A stretch of DNA of 64,000 nt from Rubinisphaera italica (GCF_007859715.1 NZ_SJPG01000001.1:3312728-3376727); one strand, 5' to 3'; positions 23,094 through 31,821 are shown, numbered from the stretch's first letter. Program-made: numbers and translations. Notes: a model not told the origin generated them from the sequence alone.

Positions 23094-23951
23094 TTGATTT
23101 TGACTAACGACCGCACCACTCAATTAATAAAATGGATTGAAACCGCTTGCCTCTGGGAAGCAGAAGCTCCTAAAGCGGGCAATGTTCATCCCCAGGCTTC
23201 TTTTGTCGATCTCACGTACAATGACTTCGTCCGCTCTGCTCGTGTGACTGCGTTTATGCTTTCACGAATCGATCAACGCGGGATTTCTAAATCGATTCTT
23301 GACGCGGTGAAAACTGTCAAACTGCAGATCGGCAAAAATACGAATCTCGGCATCGTGCTATTAATCGCTCCCCTCGCGGCAGCATCCCAAGTAGGGGAAA
23401 TTGAACACCATATTACACAATTTATCGATGGGCTCGATGTCGCCGACAGTCGTTTGATTTTCGAAGCAATCCGCACCGCTCAACCGGGTGGAATGGGCAC
23501 AACGTCTGAGCAGGATCTCTCGACGGAACCGACGGAATCCGTTCGGCAAATCATGTCGCTGGCTGCCGATCGTGATCTGATCGCTCGGCAATACTCTAAT
23601 AATTTCGCCGATGTCCTCGGCTTTGGTCGTGACCGACTCAAGGCTTGGTGGGAGCGTTTTCCGCAGGATCGCAATCAGGCAATTGTCGGTTTGCATCTGG
23701 ATTGGATGGCGACTTATCCCGACAGTCTAATCGCCCGCAAGTGTGGTTATGAAGTTGCTAAGGAATCGAGCATCCGAGCCAAACAGGTTCTTGAGTTGAA
23801 CTGGCCGGAAACAGCTGAAAGTTGTGAGGAATTTGCGAAACTCGATGACTGGCTTCGTGATGATGGCCATCAAAAGAACCCCGGCACTTCTGCTGATCTC
23901 GTAGCGGCTACATTATTTGCCGGCTTGCGCGAAGGTATGATTTCCAACTGA
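23094..23951 (+). CDS. CitG-family triphosphoribosyl-dephospho-CoA synthase-like protein
   Basis: A 285-residue helical protein of the CitG/MdcB family, whose known members make the prosthetic-group precursor of citrate and malonate decarboxylases. Family blocks are AEAPKAGNVHPQASF near residue 25, GKNTNLGIVLLIAPLA near residue 83, and NPGTSADLVAATLFAGLREG at the C-terminus. No citrate or malonate decarboxylase gene is nearby. As I recall, homologues of this family also occur in tetrahydromethanopterin-pathway clusters of methylotrophs and planctomycetes, and here the next gene is a pterin-synthase homologue, so a role in pterin-linked C1 metabolism is a reasonable inference. The start is TTG (23094 or 23100); no ATG precedes the conserved region. 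Confidence 0.82.
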   Translation: MILTNDRTTQLIKWIETACLWEAEAPKAGNVHPQASFVDLTYNDFVRSARVTAFMLSRIDQRGISKSILDAVKTVKLQIGKNTNLGIVLLIAPLAAASQVGEIEHHITQFIDGLDVADSRLIFEAIRTAQPGGMGTTSEQDLSTEPTESVRQIMSLAADRDLIARQYSNNFADVLGFGRDRLKAWWERFPQDRNQAIVGLHLDWMATYPDSLIARKCGYEVAKESSIRAKQVLELNWPETAESCEEFAKLDDWLRDDGHQKNPGTSADLVAATLFAGLREGMISN

Positions 23952-23975
23952 CGAAACTCCTATTAAATTAAATCT

Positions 23976-24048
23976 ACAAGCACGAAGCGCAAGCGAGTGT
24001 GCCAAAAAGTGTGAATCAAACTCACTCGCTTGCGCTTCGTGCTTGTAA
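23976..24048. repeat. Perfect 25-bp hairpin, repeat family 4 copy a
   Basis: The left arm at 23976-24000 contains AAGCACGAAGCGCAAGCG and pairs perfectly over 25 bases with the arm at 24024-24048, with a 23-base loop. It lies between the CitG-like and PTPS genes, where it could reduce read-through. A second copy lies at 25570-25636 and half a copy at 33616-33643. Confidence 0.92.
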
Positions 24049-24087
24049 TTAAATGCAAATATCATTTATGCAATCAGAAATCCCACC

Positions 24088-24588
24088 ATGTCCGATACCT
24101 CCTATCGAGTTCGAGTGACCAAAGATCATCTCGTATTCAGTGCCGCTCACTTCATTACTTTCAATGGCAACATCTGCGAACGACTTCATGGCCACAACTG
24201 GCGGGTAGCCGTCGAAGTGACGGGGGGACTGGACGAGAATCGTTACGTGTTCGACTTCATCGCCTTACGCGATGCAACCCAGGCGATTGTGAATGAGCTT
24301 GATCACCGTATGCTGCTACCGACAGGTCATCCGACGATTTCCGTTACCGTCGATGATGAACGCGAAGAAGTCGAAGCACGATTTGAAACCCGACGTTGGG
24401 TTTTTCCCAAAGAAGACTGCATCATTCTTCCGGTCCCAAATACGACAGCTGAAGAGATTGCCCACTGGATTGCAACTCGTCTGGTTGATGACGTCATAAA
24501 AAAACATCGGCACGAACTGAAAAGTATTCGTGTCGATGTCGAAGAAAACTTTGGCCAATGGGCCCAGTGTGAACTCTCACTTGATTGA
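24088..24588 (+). CDS. 6-pyruvoyl-tetrahydropterin synthase/QueD family protein
   Basis: A 166-residue T-fold protein. The zinc-binding histidines are visible in FSAAHF at residues 18-23 and ERLHGHNW at residues 32-39, and the catalytic cysteine just before the latter in NICERLHGH. VFDFIALRDAT and LDHRMLLP are further family blocks. Enzymes of this family act on 7,8-dihydroneopterin triphosphate, leading either to 6-carboxy-tetrahydropterin (queuosine pathway) or to other pterins. An insertion near residues 90-120 lengthens it beyond the usual 120 residues. It follows the CitG-like gene on the same strand, but a 25-bp hairpin separates them. The exact product cannot be decided. Confidence 0.85.
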   Translation: MSDTSYRVRVTKDHLVFSAAHFITFNGNICERLHGHNWRVAVEVTGGLDENRYVFDFIALRDATQAIVNELDHRMLLPTGHPTISVTVDDEREEVEARFETRRWVFPKEDCIILPVPNTTAEEIAHWIATRLVDDVIKKHRHELKSIRVDVEENFGQWAQCELSLD

Positions 24589-24642
24589 AAATTCCCGATG
24601 GATTGGTGTCGTGTCAGGAAAATGAAGAGGTGAGAGATTATT

Positions 24643-24788
24643 GGTTAGAGGTTAGAGTTTTCTTGATGTGTGGGCTGGGGTCGCAGCGAAGCGGAGATCG
24701 GAAAGCCGAAAGCCGAGGGGTTTGGACCCACTGGGAAAGCGTCACCTTTACGGCTTTCCGCTTTCCGCCCTCGGCTTTTACTCTAACC
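24643..24788. repeat. Complex inverted-repeat element
   Basis: Outer arms GGTTAGAG at 24643-24650 (repeated just after) and CTCTAACC at 24781-24788. Inside, CGGAAAGCCG (24699) pairs with CGGCTTTCCG (24751), and AAAGCCGAGGG (24709) with CCCTCGGCTTT (24768). These inner pairings cross, so they are alternatives or a pseudoknot. The element fills the gap between two convergent genes. Confidence 0.7.
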
Positions 24789-24910
24789 TTTACCCACTAA
24801 CCCCAAATCTAATTTGATTCACAAATTCATTTCTCGTTCTGCAGGAGCAAACTCAGCGATCTCAGTCTCTAGTCCTTCGTGCGACTGCCCCCGGTGGAGC
24901 AGAATGCTCC

Positions 24911-25219
<309 letters not shown>

Positions 25220-25834
25220 GGTGGTAGTCTCCAGTTGATTGTTATTTGAAGTGTGTGTGGTTTTGTTTTGATGTTTACTGATAAAGCAGCAGCCGTGCCA
25301 GAACTGGATTTCATCAACTGAGAAACTTGGGCGCAAACATGCCACTGTTTCCATAACCATTTACTTAGCAGGCATTTACAACATAATTAAAATGTCCATT
25401 TTCTTTACACATCGTTAATCGGACTATTCGTGGGGATGATGTGGAAATGCATCTTTCATTTTCTAAGTTCAATTAAATAACCATAACTCAAGAATTCACA
25501 ACGAGTTGGATCAAAGTTGCAGATTTCCAACATGATGCGATGCGACAACGTATTCACAATGAGTCAAAATACAAGCACGAAGCGCAAGCGAGTGTGTTTT
25601 CAATCATGCGACTCACTCGCTTGCGCTTCGTGCTTGAAATAGAACTACTATTTTTAGAAATCACATATGCAACTTTCGTTTCCACGAATTGCGAATTCAG
25701 GTCCGCAAACTTGTTGCATCTTGTCTGAAACCTGTAAAGCTTTTAGAATATGCCGTTCCCCAGCGTTGCTGAATTGGATGAAAGCAGCGTTGGCTTTGAC
25801 GTGATCGACCATTGTTTAAAGAAGGAGCCGTCTG
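25220..25834. other. 615-base divergent intergenic region
   Basis: Lies between the pilin-like gene and the S41 protease gene. It holds the family 4 hairpin copy at 25570-25636 and otherwise A/T-rich sequence. Both promoters must be here, but I cannot locate them. The protease gene has a clear GAAGGAG ribosome site eight bases before its ATG. Confidence 0.5.
25570..25636. repeat. 23-bp perfect hairpin, repeat family 4 copy b
   Basis: Arms at 25572-25594 and 25614-25636 share the AAGCACGAAGCGCAAGCG core with the copy at 23976. The loop differs in sequence and length (19 bases), which suggests that the arms, not the loop, are what is maintained. Confidence 0.9.
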
Positions 25835-27331
25835 ATGCGGAATTCCGCGACCACTGCGTGGCTGATATGCCTGTGTGTTTCCTTGACTGTAATTTGGGGA
25901 AAGGCGACACACGGCGATGAACAAGACGACACCTACGAATTGATGCGGCTGTTTGTCGATACGTTTGAAGAGATCGACGAGAATTATGTGAAGGACATTG
26001 ATCGCCGCGATCTGATTGAAGCGGCTGTTCAGGGAATGCTGGCTAAACTTGATCCCTATTCAAATTACATCAGCCCGGAAGACCTCTCCGCCTTTGAACA
26101 AGATGTCCAGCAGGAATTCGGCGGCATTGGTATTCAGGTCCACTTCGATCAGGATCATCGAGAAATCGTCGTCATGACTCCCCTGCCCGGCACCCCCGCC
26201 TACAAAGCTGGCGTTCGAGCAGGCGATCGTATTATCAGTATTGAAGGTCAAACTGTTGCGGAATTCGAAGTTGGCAAGGAACTCGCGACCGCGGTGAAAC
26301 TCCTTAAAGGCCCAGCAGGCAAAAAAGTGACGATTACAGTTCGCCATGAAACGACCGATGACGATGGCACCGCAGAAGAGATTGCAGAAAATTCTGAAGA
26401 GTTGCCGGAAGATCAGAAAGTGGAAGTCAAAAGTACGATCGAAAAACTGGAAATCGAACGGGACGTCATCAAAGTGGCGACCGTAATGGGAGATCGTTAC
26501 AACCCGGACGGCACCTGGAATTTCATGCTCGATGATGCCAGCAAAATTGGCTACATCCGCTTGTCACACTTCAGCCGAAACAGTACCAGCGAACTACTGG
26601 CCGCTTTGAAGCAGCTGGAAAAAGAAGGCATGAAAGGTCTGGTTCTGGATCTCCGCTGGAATCCAGGTGGACTGCTGACCTCTGCAACAGAAATTTCTGA
26701 CTTGTTTATCGAGTCTGGAAAAATTGTCAGTACGAAAGGTCGCAACACTCAGGAACGAACATGGCGAGCCAAGAAACGTGGTACTTTCAGCGATTTTCCA
26801 ATGGCAATCCTGATCAATCGTTTCAGTGCCTCTGCCAGCGAAATCGTCTCGGCTTGTCTGCAGGATCATGATCGGGCCATCATTGTCGGCGAACGGTCCT
26901 GGGGTAAAGGAAGCGTTCAAAATGTGATTGAACTCGAAGATGGTAACAGTGCACTCAAGTTGACGACTGCCAGTTATCATCGTCCCAGCGGTAAGAACAT
27001 TCATCGCTTTCCAAAAGCCAAACCTGAAGACGAATGGGGTGTAATGCCCGACGAAGGTGAGAAAGTTGAGTTCACCACAAAGCAGATGATCGAATACCGC
27101 AAATTCCGCAGCGAGCGGGATGTGCTCAGCAACGAAGCTCCACCTGAAAGTGAATTCGTCGATACTCAGCTCGATAAAGCTCTCGAGTATGTACAATCCG
27201 CGATGTCTGGTGAGGTAAAAAAGCAGGAAGCCAAGGAAGAGACTGAGCAGGTCGAACCTGAAGAAGAGAGCAAAAAAGCGGCCTTTATTCCGCGAAGCTT
27301 CTTCGTGGTGCCTGCACAAACTGTGCTTTAA
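25835..27331 (+). CDS. S41-family carboxyl-terminal processing protease (CtpA/Prc)
   Basis: A 498-residue exported serine protease. A signal peptide (TAWLICLCVSLTVIWG) precedes the N-terminal helical domain with AKLDPYSNYISPEDLSAF. The PDZ domain spans about residues 90-175, with FGGIGIQVHF and PAYKAGVRAGDRIISIEGQT. An acidic insert follows. The S41 core has YIRLSHFSRNS, LVLDLRWNPGG and FSASASEIVSACLQD. Ser at about 333 and Lys at about 358 (WGKGSVQ) have the 25-residue spacing of the Tsp Ser-Lys dyad. The C-terminus is a Glu/Lys-rich tail. A terminator follows directly, so it is probably monocistronic. Confidence 0.95.
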   Translation: MRNSATTAWLICLCVSLTVIWGKATHGDEQDDTYELMRLFVDTFEEIDENYVKDIDRRDLIEAAVQGMLAKLDPYSNYISPEDLSAFEQDVQQEFGGIGIQVHFDQDHREIVVMTPLPGTPAYKAGVRAGDRIISIEGQTVAEFEVGKELATAVKLLKGPAGKKVTITVRHETTDDDGTAEEIAENSEELPEDQKVEVKSTIEKLEIERDVIKVATVMGDRYNPDGTWNFMLDDASKIGYIRLSHFSRNSTSELLAALKQLEKEGMKGLVLDLRWNPGGLLTSATEISDLFIESGKIVSTKGRNTQERTWRAKKRGTFSDFPMAILINRFSASASEIVSACLQDHDRAIIVGERSWGKGSVQNVIELEDGNSALKLTTASYHRPSGKNIHRFPKAKPEDEWGVMPDEGEKVEFTTKQMIEYRKFRSERDVLSNEAPPESEFVDTQLDKALEYVQSAMSGEVKKQEAKEETEQVEPEEESKKAAFIPRSFFVVPAQTVL

Positions 27332-27354
27332 TCTTAGATTTTCTTTGCTGATAT

Positions 27355-27401
27355 GAGGCGAGCCTAGTTATTCAAAACGCGGCTCGCCTCTTTTATTTTA
27401 T
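27355..27401 (+). terminator. Terminator after the S41 protease gene
   Basis: Perfect 10-bp stem GAGGCGAGCC/GGCTCGCCTC with a 16-base loop, followed by TTTTATTTTAT. It lies 10 bases before the tsaD start codon, so the tsaD promoter must overlap or lie inside the protease gene, or transcription must read through. Confidence 0.9.
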
Positions 27402-27410
27402 AGGTAACCG

Positions 27411-28439
27411 ATGCCCAAACTGCTTCTGGCGATTGAGTCGACGTGTGATGAGACTGCGGCTGCAGTTATCGGGCGTGACCTGACGATTCTGAGTTCGATT
27501 GTCTCTTCGCAAAGCGATCTGCACGAGCAATACGGCGGAGTTGTTCCTGAAATTGCAGCTCGCGCGCACGTCGAACGGATTCTGCCGGTCATCGAGAGTG
27601 CGATGAGTGAAGCGGGAGTAAATCTGACAGATCTCTCCGCGATTGCTGTCGCGACTCATCCCGGTTTAGTCGGCTCCTTGCTCGTGGGGGTGACAGCCGC
27701 AAAAACATTGGCTTTAATTCTCGATCTTCCGCTCATTGCGATCGATCATGTGCAAGCTCATCTGTATGCCTGCCAGATGTCCTCCGCGAAAAATGTCTTC
27801 CCGGCAGTCGGATTGGTTGTGAGTGGCGGGCATACCAATCTTTACGATTGCAGAGATGCTTTAGAGATGCCGCTGCTCGGTTCGACGATTGATGATGCCG
27901 CGGGAGAAGCGTTTGACAAAGTGGCAGCGATCTTAGGACTCACCTACCCGGGTGGACCTTCAATTCAAAAAGCCGCTGACGATGGAAATGCCGATGCGTT
28001 TGATTTTCCCAAAGCGTTTTATCATCAATCACGCCTAGCCTTCAGTTTCAGCGGACTCAAAACGGCTGTTCTCTACGAAGTGAAAGGTCAACCGGGAGCT
28101 CATCAACAACCGCCTGAAATGAACTCAAAACGACTGGCCGATGTGGCCGCCTCGTTTGAAAAAGCAGTGGTGGATGTGATTGTCAGGAAATGTGAACAGG
28201 CTCTAAAGCAACTGGGATACAACTCTTTGTGTGTCGGTGGAGGAGTCGCGGCGAATCGGCGATTACGGCACGACCTGAAAAGTATGTGCACCGAACGTAA
28301 AACTCAACTCGTCATTGCACCGATGGAATACTGCACCGACAACGCAGCCATGGGAGCGATTGCCTGGGAGAGTTATGATCGGCAGTTGTTTGCTTCACTT
28401 GATATTGATGTAACACCTGGTCTTGTGCGGGCACAATAA
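27411..28439 (+). CDS. tsaD: tRNA N6-adenosine threonylcarbamoyltransferase TsaD
   Basis: Transfers the threonylcarbamoyl group to A37 of ANN-decoding tRNAs together with TsaB and TsaE. The 342 residues cover the whole ASKHA fold: [16 protein letters not shown] at the N-terminus, the metal-binding HVQAHLYAC near residue 111, [31 protein letters not shown] and the C-terminal [15 protein letters not shown] with an iron-ligand Asp. It converges with the histidine kinase gene. No other tsa gene is nearby. Confidence 0.97.
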   Translation: MPKLLLAIESTCDETAAAVIGRDLTILSSIVSSQSDLHEQYGGVVPEIAARAHVERILPVIESAMSEAGVNLTDLSAIAVATHPGLVGSLLVGVTAAKTLALILDLPLIAIDHVQAHLYACQMSSAKNVFPAVGLVVSGGHTNLYDCRDALEMPLLGSTIDDAAGEAFDKVAAILGLTYPGGPSIQKAADDGNADAFDFPKAFYHQSRLAFSFSGLKTAVLYEVKGQPGAHQQPPEMNSKRLADVAASFEKAVVDVIVRKCEQALKQLGYNSLCVGGGVAANRRLRHDLKSMCTERKTQLVIAPMEYCTDNAAMGAIAWESYDRQLFASLDIDVTPGLVRAQ

Positions 28440-28451
28440 TCATGACAAAAC

Positions 28452-28471
28452 CCGAGTCATGACTGACTTGG
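28452..28471. repeat. Hairpin repeat family 6, copy b, overlapping the end of a gene
   Basis: Stem CCGAGTCA-TGAC-TGACTTGG (one mismatch) followed by CTCGCC, matching the copy at 23056-23075. On the - strand it encodes the last residues and the TGA stop (28459-28457) of the histidine kinase. Confidence 0.85.
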
Positions 28472-29191
28472 CTCGCCTACAGCAAGTGGCCAGATTACGA
28501 CTAATTGAAGGCCATGAGTTTCAGGGATCTGTATCACTTCAATAGTCGCCTGATGCAATTCGGCTAGACGATACGCTTTGCTCAATCCAAACCCTAGTCC
28601 ACGGCCCGCTTGTCGTCCGGAGTAAAAGGGATCGAAGAGATGCTGCATTTCTTCTGGGGTTAAGCCACGACCATCGTCGGTGACGTGAATTTCACATTGA
28701 TCATCTGCCTCTAAGATTTCAATCTGTATTGAAGTCGCCGCCGTTGAGGGATGCAGTGTGTTTCGGATTAATTCTGAGATGACCGTTAGAAATTGATCCC
28801 GATCAGCTTCCAGAATGATTTCCTCACTGCAATCAAATTTGATCTGCGGGACTTCATCTCCAAATTGGCGCCGGGCAATAGCGAGTTGAGATTCAATAAT
28901 CTTTGAGATTTCGTCATGAACCACAAATCGGCTTGGTTGAGGAGAAGGAGGATCGGCGAAGACCATGACATCGCCAATCATATCCCGCACGCGCAGTGCC
29001 TGACCGGCTATTGTTTCGAGTGATTGTCTGCGAGCAGGATCATGTTCATCTTTCAGCAGCAGATGGACACGACCGAGAATCACTGCGAGCGGATTGTTGA
29101 TTTCATGGCCGGCAGCAGCGCAGAATTCAACGAGCGATGCCATGCGGGCATCGTCAGGGTGAATTGAGATCGTTTCCTGCTTCGAGTTCAC
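28457..29191 (-). CDS. Soluble histidine kinase (HisKA plus HATPase_c)
   Basis: A 244-residue sensor-less histidine kinase. The phospho-acceptor box is AAGHEINNPLAVILGRVHLL at residues 27-46. The ATPase domain has the N box ISELIRNTLHPS, the G1 box VTDDGRGLTPEE and the G2 box GRGLGFGLSKAYRLAELH. There is no membrane segment and no PAS domain, so the input must come from a partner. The start is GTG at 29191, and its ribosome-site candidate (GAAAGGG) lies inside the family 2 repeat that begins three bases upstream. The C-terminus ends inside a second repeat. A BldC-like response regulator is encoded upstream on the same strand, separated by a terminator, and is a candidate partner. Confidence 0.92.
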   Translation of the reverse strand: MNSKQETISIHPDDARMASLVEFCAAAGHEINNPLAVILGRVHLLLKDEHDPARRQSLETIAGQALRVRDMIGDVMVFADPPSPQPSRFVVHDEISKIIESQLAIARRQFGDEVPQIKFDCSEEIILEADRDQFLTVISELIRNTLHPSTAATSIQIEILEADDQCEIHVTDDGRGLTPEEMQHLFDPFYSGRQAGRGLGFGLSKAYRLAELHQATIEVIQIPETHGLQLVVIWPLAVGEPSQS

Positions 29192-29194
29192 TCT

Positions 29195-29299
29195 AGTGCC
29201 CTTTCAGGGCTTAGATTTAGGCCTCAAATAACTGCAATGCACTCCGTTGTCGTGCTTTATAACATCATCAACCCAAAATATCAGGATAGAAGACTCACT
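29195..29299. repeat. Family 2 structured repeat, copy E1
   Basis: A 105-base element starting AGTGCCCTTTCAGGGC and ending ACTCACT. It carries hairpin GCCCT/AGGGC, an inverted pair ATTTAGG...ACCCAAAAT and a central hairpin GCAC/GTGC. Other copies are at 37491-37600 and 38027-38131. It forms the 5' leader of the histidine kinase gene. Confidence 0.85.
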
Positions 29300-29323
29300 T
29301 GTTGACTTCCGATGAGATGTCCA

Positions 29324-29352
29324 CAAAAAAAGCCGCACGAAGTCCGTGCGGC
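29324..29352 (-). terminator. Terminator of the BldC-like response regulator gene
   Basis: On the - strand, stem GCCGCACG/CGTGCGGC with a five-base loop, followed by a run of seven to eight T residues. It separates the response regulator gene from the histidine kinase gene. Confidence 0.88.
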
Positions 29353-29374
29353 CTGATTCTTCTTGGCTCGACAA

Positions 29375-29953
29375 TTAAACCCCGACAGGTTCCACATCGA
29401 GCAGTTTGCAGATGCGATTCATTAACACATCGACCTCGAAAGGCTTCTGCATAAAATCGTTGGCACCGGCTGCTTTGAGTTCTTCAATTTTGTCCCGCTC
29501 GACCATTCCGCTGATGCAGATGATGCGGACATCATCCATGCTGGAATCGCTGCGGACCCTCTGACAGACTTCTTTGCCGTTAATATCTGGCAACATCACA
29601 TCGAGAACGATGACATCAGGATGGTACTCTTTGACCATCATACCAGCATCGAACCCGTTGTTGGCGACGCGGACTTCGAAACGTCCATCCGCATCGAGAA
29701 CGTCGCGAATCAGTTCGACCAGTTCCTGGTCATCATCGACAACTAGCGCCTTGCGTTTTCCACTTTCGAGAGCGTCGGTCGGGATGCCGTTTTCACGCAT
29801 GAACTTGAAGAGAACATCGCGTGGAATGCGACGAAATTTCGAGCCGGGAACGCGGAATCCCTTCAATTGTCCTGAATCGAAGCAGCGGATGATCGTTTGC
29901 TGACTGACCTTGCAAATTTTGGCTGCTTCGCCCGTTGTAAATACCGTCTTCAT
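29375..29953 (-). CDS. Response regulator with N-terminal MerR/BldC-like HTH and C-terminal receiver
   Basis: A 192-residue regulator with unusual domain order. Residues 1-60 form an excisionase/BldC-type winged helix (TTGEAAKICKVSQQTIIRCF, then VPGSKFRRIPRDVLFKFM). The receiver domain spans about residues 70-188: ALVVDDDQELVELIRDVL, the phospho-acceptor Asp in VIVLDVMLPDINGKEV near residue 117, and the Lys of FMQKPFEVDVL. Most response regulators carry the receiver first. A GGATGGAG ribosome site precedes the ATG. A duplicated palindrome at 29994-30020, 41-67 bases upstream, is a candidate autoregulatory site. The histidine kinase downstream may phosphorylate it, which is inference. Confidence 0.92.
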   Translation of the reverse strand: MKTVFTTGEAAKICKVSQQTIIRCFDSGQLKGFRVPGSKFRRIPRDVLFKFMRENGIPTDALESGKRKALVVDDDQELVELIRDVLDADGRFEVRVANNGFDAGMMVKEYHPDVIVLDVMLPDINGKEVCQRVRSDSSMDDVRIICISGMVERDKIEELKAAGANDFMQKPFEVDVLMNRICKLLDVEPVGV

Positions 29954-30834
29954 GTCGCTCCATCCTTACTGTAGGAGATGACAAGGGACTCCAGTAAATT
30001 TACCGCAGACGTAAATTTACTGCGGAAACTCCCATGTCAATCAGTGTATCGCCCGTTTATATGGGCGAATTCCAGGTCACTTCATTCCATTGATTGGACC
30101 ATGATTTCTGAGATAAAGCGGTTACATCGTCTTCCAACGGGCGAGTTCACTCTCTACCGAAGGAAAACCATAATTCGACTTTGAGCAAACACTCACGAAA
30201 TCGTGGCGTAAACATTTCACAGAGAACATTTCACCGAGGAAGTCCAATCTCCCCTGTTTATCCATATATCGTGATTGTAGCCAAACTCTCATATTGGTCA
30301 ATAGGCAATTGGCCTGCCAAATTAGGCCAAACTCTCAAACCCTTCACATTCGTCATTCACTCAAACCCATGCAGTTTAACAAGTTCTGAATTCCAGCCGA
30401 CAGAAAATCCTATCCAATACCAAAAATATACAATTGTAAGCAGATGAAAAATGTAATCCTCTTGATCAAAAACACGAGGAACGATGCATGAAAAACTTCT
30501 GAATGCTGAAGGATATTAAGTGTTATTACCCGCCAGTGGATTGTTCCAATAAAAACTTCGAGTTGTGTGCTAATGGCTTTGCCAGTGGCACCCTAATATT
30601 CAATTGGAACAGGCACTGGGATCGAACTGAATTCGCCAACAAACCTGCTGGATTCAGCGCTCAATCGAAATGTAGCAAATCCTGAGAAAATGGAGAAGGT
30701 GAACCTGCTGCCACAATAATCAGACATATGTTTCTAACCCCTGACAGGGGAAGCGTTAATGAGTACAATCCTGTCTAAGCAATTGGATTGGATGAATACA
30801 CAAGTCAAAGCCAGATTTTCTAGTGGAGTGAGCT
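29954..30834. other. 881-base divergent intergenic region
   Basis: No supported gene. It contains the duplicated palindrome at 29994-30020 near the response regulator start, a repeat-like stretch around 30559-30590 (TTGTGTGC, then ATGGCTTTGCCAGTGGCA), which resembles 40180-40204, and a hairpin CCCCTGACAGGGG at 30738-30750 upstream of the ROK gene. The middle, about 30050-30500, is A/T-rich and shows nothing I recognise. Confidence 0.55.
29994..30020. promoter_or_regulatory. Duplicated palindromic operator candidate
   Basis: The 10-base perfect palindrome GTAAATTTAC occurs at 29994-30003 and again at 30011-30020, separated by CGCAGAC. The 17-base repeat distance and A/T-rich core suit a DNA-binding protein that recognises direct repeats, as BldC does. 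It sits upstream of the BldC-like regulator gene. The binding partner is inferred. Confidence 0.6.
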
Positions 30835-31821
30835 GTGAGTGATAAGAATTGGATCGGTTTTGATCTCGGTGGCACCAAAATGCTGGCAGCCGTTTTCGAT
30901 GAGAATTATAAAGACTTGGGACGCGAGCGAAAAAAAACCAAGGGAGCTCAGGGTCCGGAAGCAGGGTTGGAGCGTGTTATTAAGTGCATTTACGATGCAA
31001 TAGAGAGTTCGGGTGTCACTCTCGATAGTATTGCGGGCATTGGGATTGGTTGTCCGGGGCCGATTCAGCCCAAAAAAGGAATTTTACTGCAAGCTCCCAA
31101 TCTGGGATGGAAAAATGTCCCGGTTGCAGAAAGCCTAACTAAGGAATTCAAAAAACCAGTCGTCGTGATTAACGATGTCGATGCAGGAGTCTACGGAGAA
31201 TATTTGTTTGGGGCTGGCCAAGGTGCTGAAAGTTTACTGGGTGTATTCCCGGGAACAGGAATTGGTGGCGGATTCGTACAGAATGGTGTGATTCTGCAGG
31301 GAGCGAAAATTTCCTGCATGGAAATCGGTCACATACCGACGGTTCCAGAAGGCCCAATCGCCTCTGCAGGCCTACCCGGTTCATTGGAAGCGGTTGCGAG
31401 CCGACTGGCGATGAGTGCATTAATCGCCCAGGCCTCTTATCGCGGACAGGCTCCCACTGTTGCCAGTTCCGCGGGAACCGACTTGGCCAATATTCGCAGT
31501 GGATTGCTGGCCGATGCTCTTAAGAAAGACTCGATGGTCGAGGATATTATGACGCGAGCGGTAGTCCAACTGGGGAAAAGCATTGCAGGATTTGTGCACA
31601 TGCTAGCCCCTGAAAAAATCGTACTGGGTGGTGGACTTGTTGAAGCGATGCCGGAATTTTTCAGTAAGAAGATCAAAGAGGGTATGAAATCCTGGCTCCT
31701 GCCAGCCTATCAGGATGTGTCGGAGGTCGTGGTCGCAAAACTAGGTGACGATGCAGGCATTCGAGGTTCTGCTGCCTGGGCACGCAAGAATTTTGACAAT
31801 TCGGAAAACGAAAAGGCTTGA
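30835..31821 (+). CDS. ROK-family sugar kinase-like protein lacking the zinc cysteines
   Basis: A 328-residue ASKHA protein of the ROK family (glucokinase-like). The phosphate-binding loops are IGFDLGGTKMLAAVFDE at the N-terminus and GVFPGTGIGGGFVQNG near residue 140; the catalytic Asp is in VVINDVDAGVYGEY. The conserved His is in MEIGHIPTVPEGP. The CxCGxxGC zinc loop that normally follows is replaced by ASAGLPGSLEA near residues 175-185, so all three zinc cysteines are missing. The start is GTG with GTGGAG upstream. The ppx and ppk genes follow on the same strand 103 bases later. Glucokinase activity is likely but the sugar is not shown. Confidence 0.88.
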   Translation: MSDKNWIGFDLGGTKMLAAVFDENYKDLGRERKKTKGAQGPEAGLERVIKCIYDAIESSGVTLDSIAGIGIGCPGPIQPKKGILLQAPNLGWKNVPVAESLTKEFKKPVVVINDVDAGVYGEYLFGAGQGAESLLGVFPGTGIGGGFVQNGVILQGAKISCMEIGHIPTVPEGPIASAGLPGSLEAVASRLAMSALIAQASYRGQAPTVASSAGTDLANIRSGLLADALKKDSMVEDIMTRAVVQLGKSIAGFVHMLAPEKIVLGGGLVEAMPEFFSKKIKEGMKSWLLPAYQDVSEVVVAKLGDDAGIRGSAAWARKNFDNSENEKA

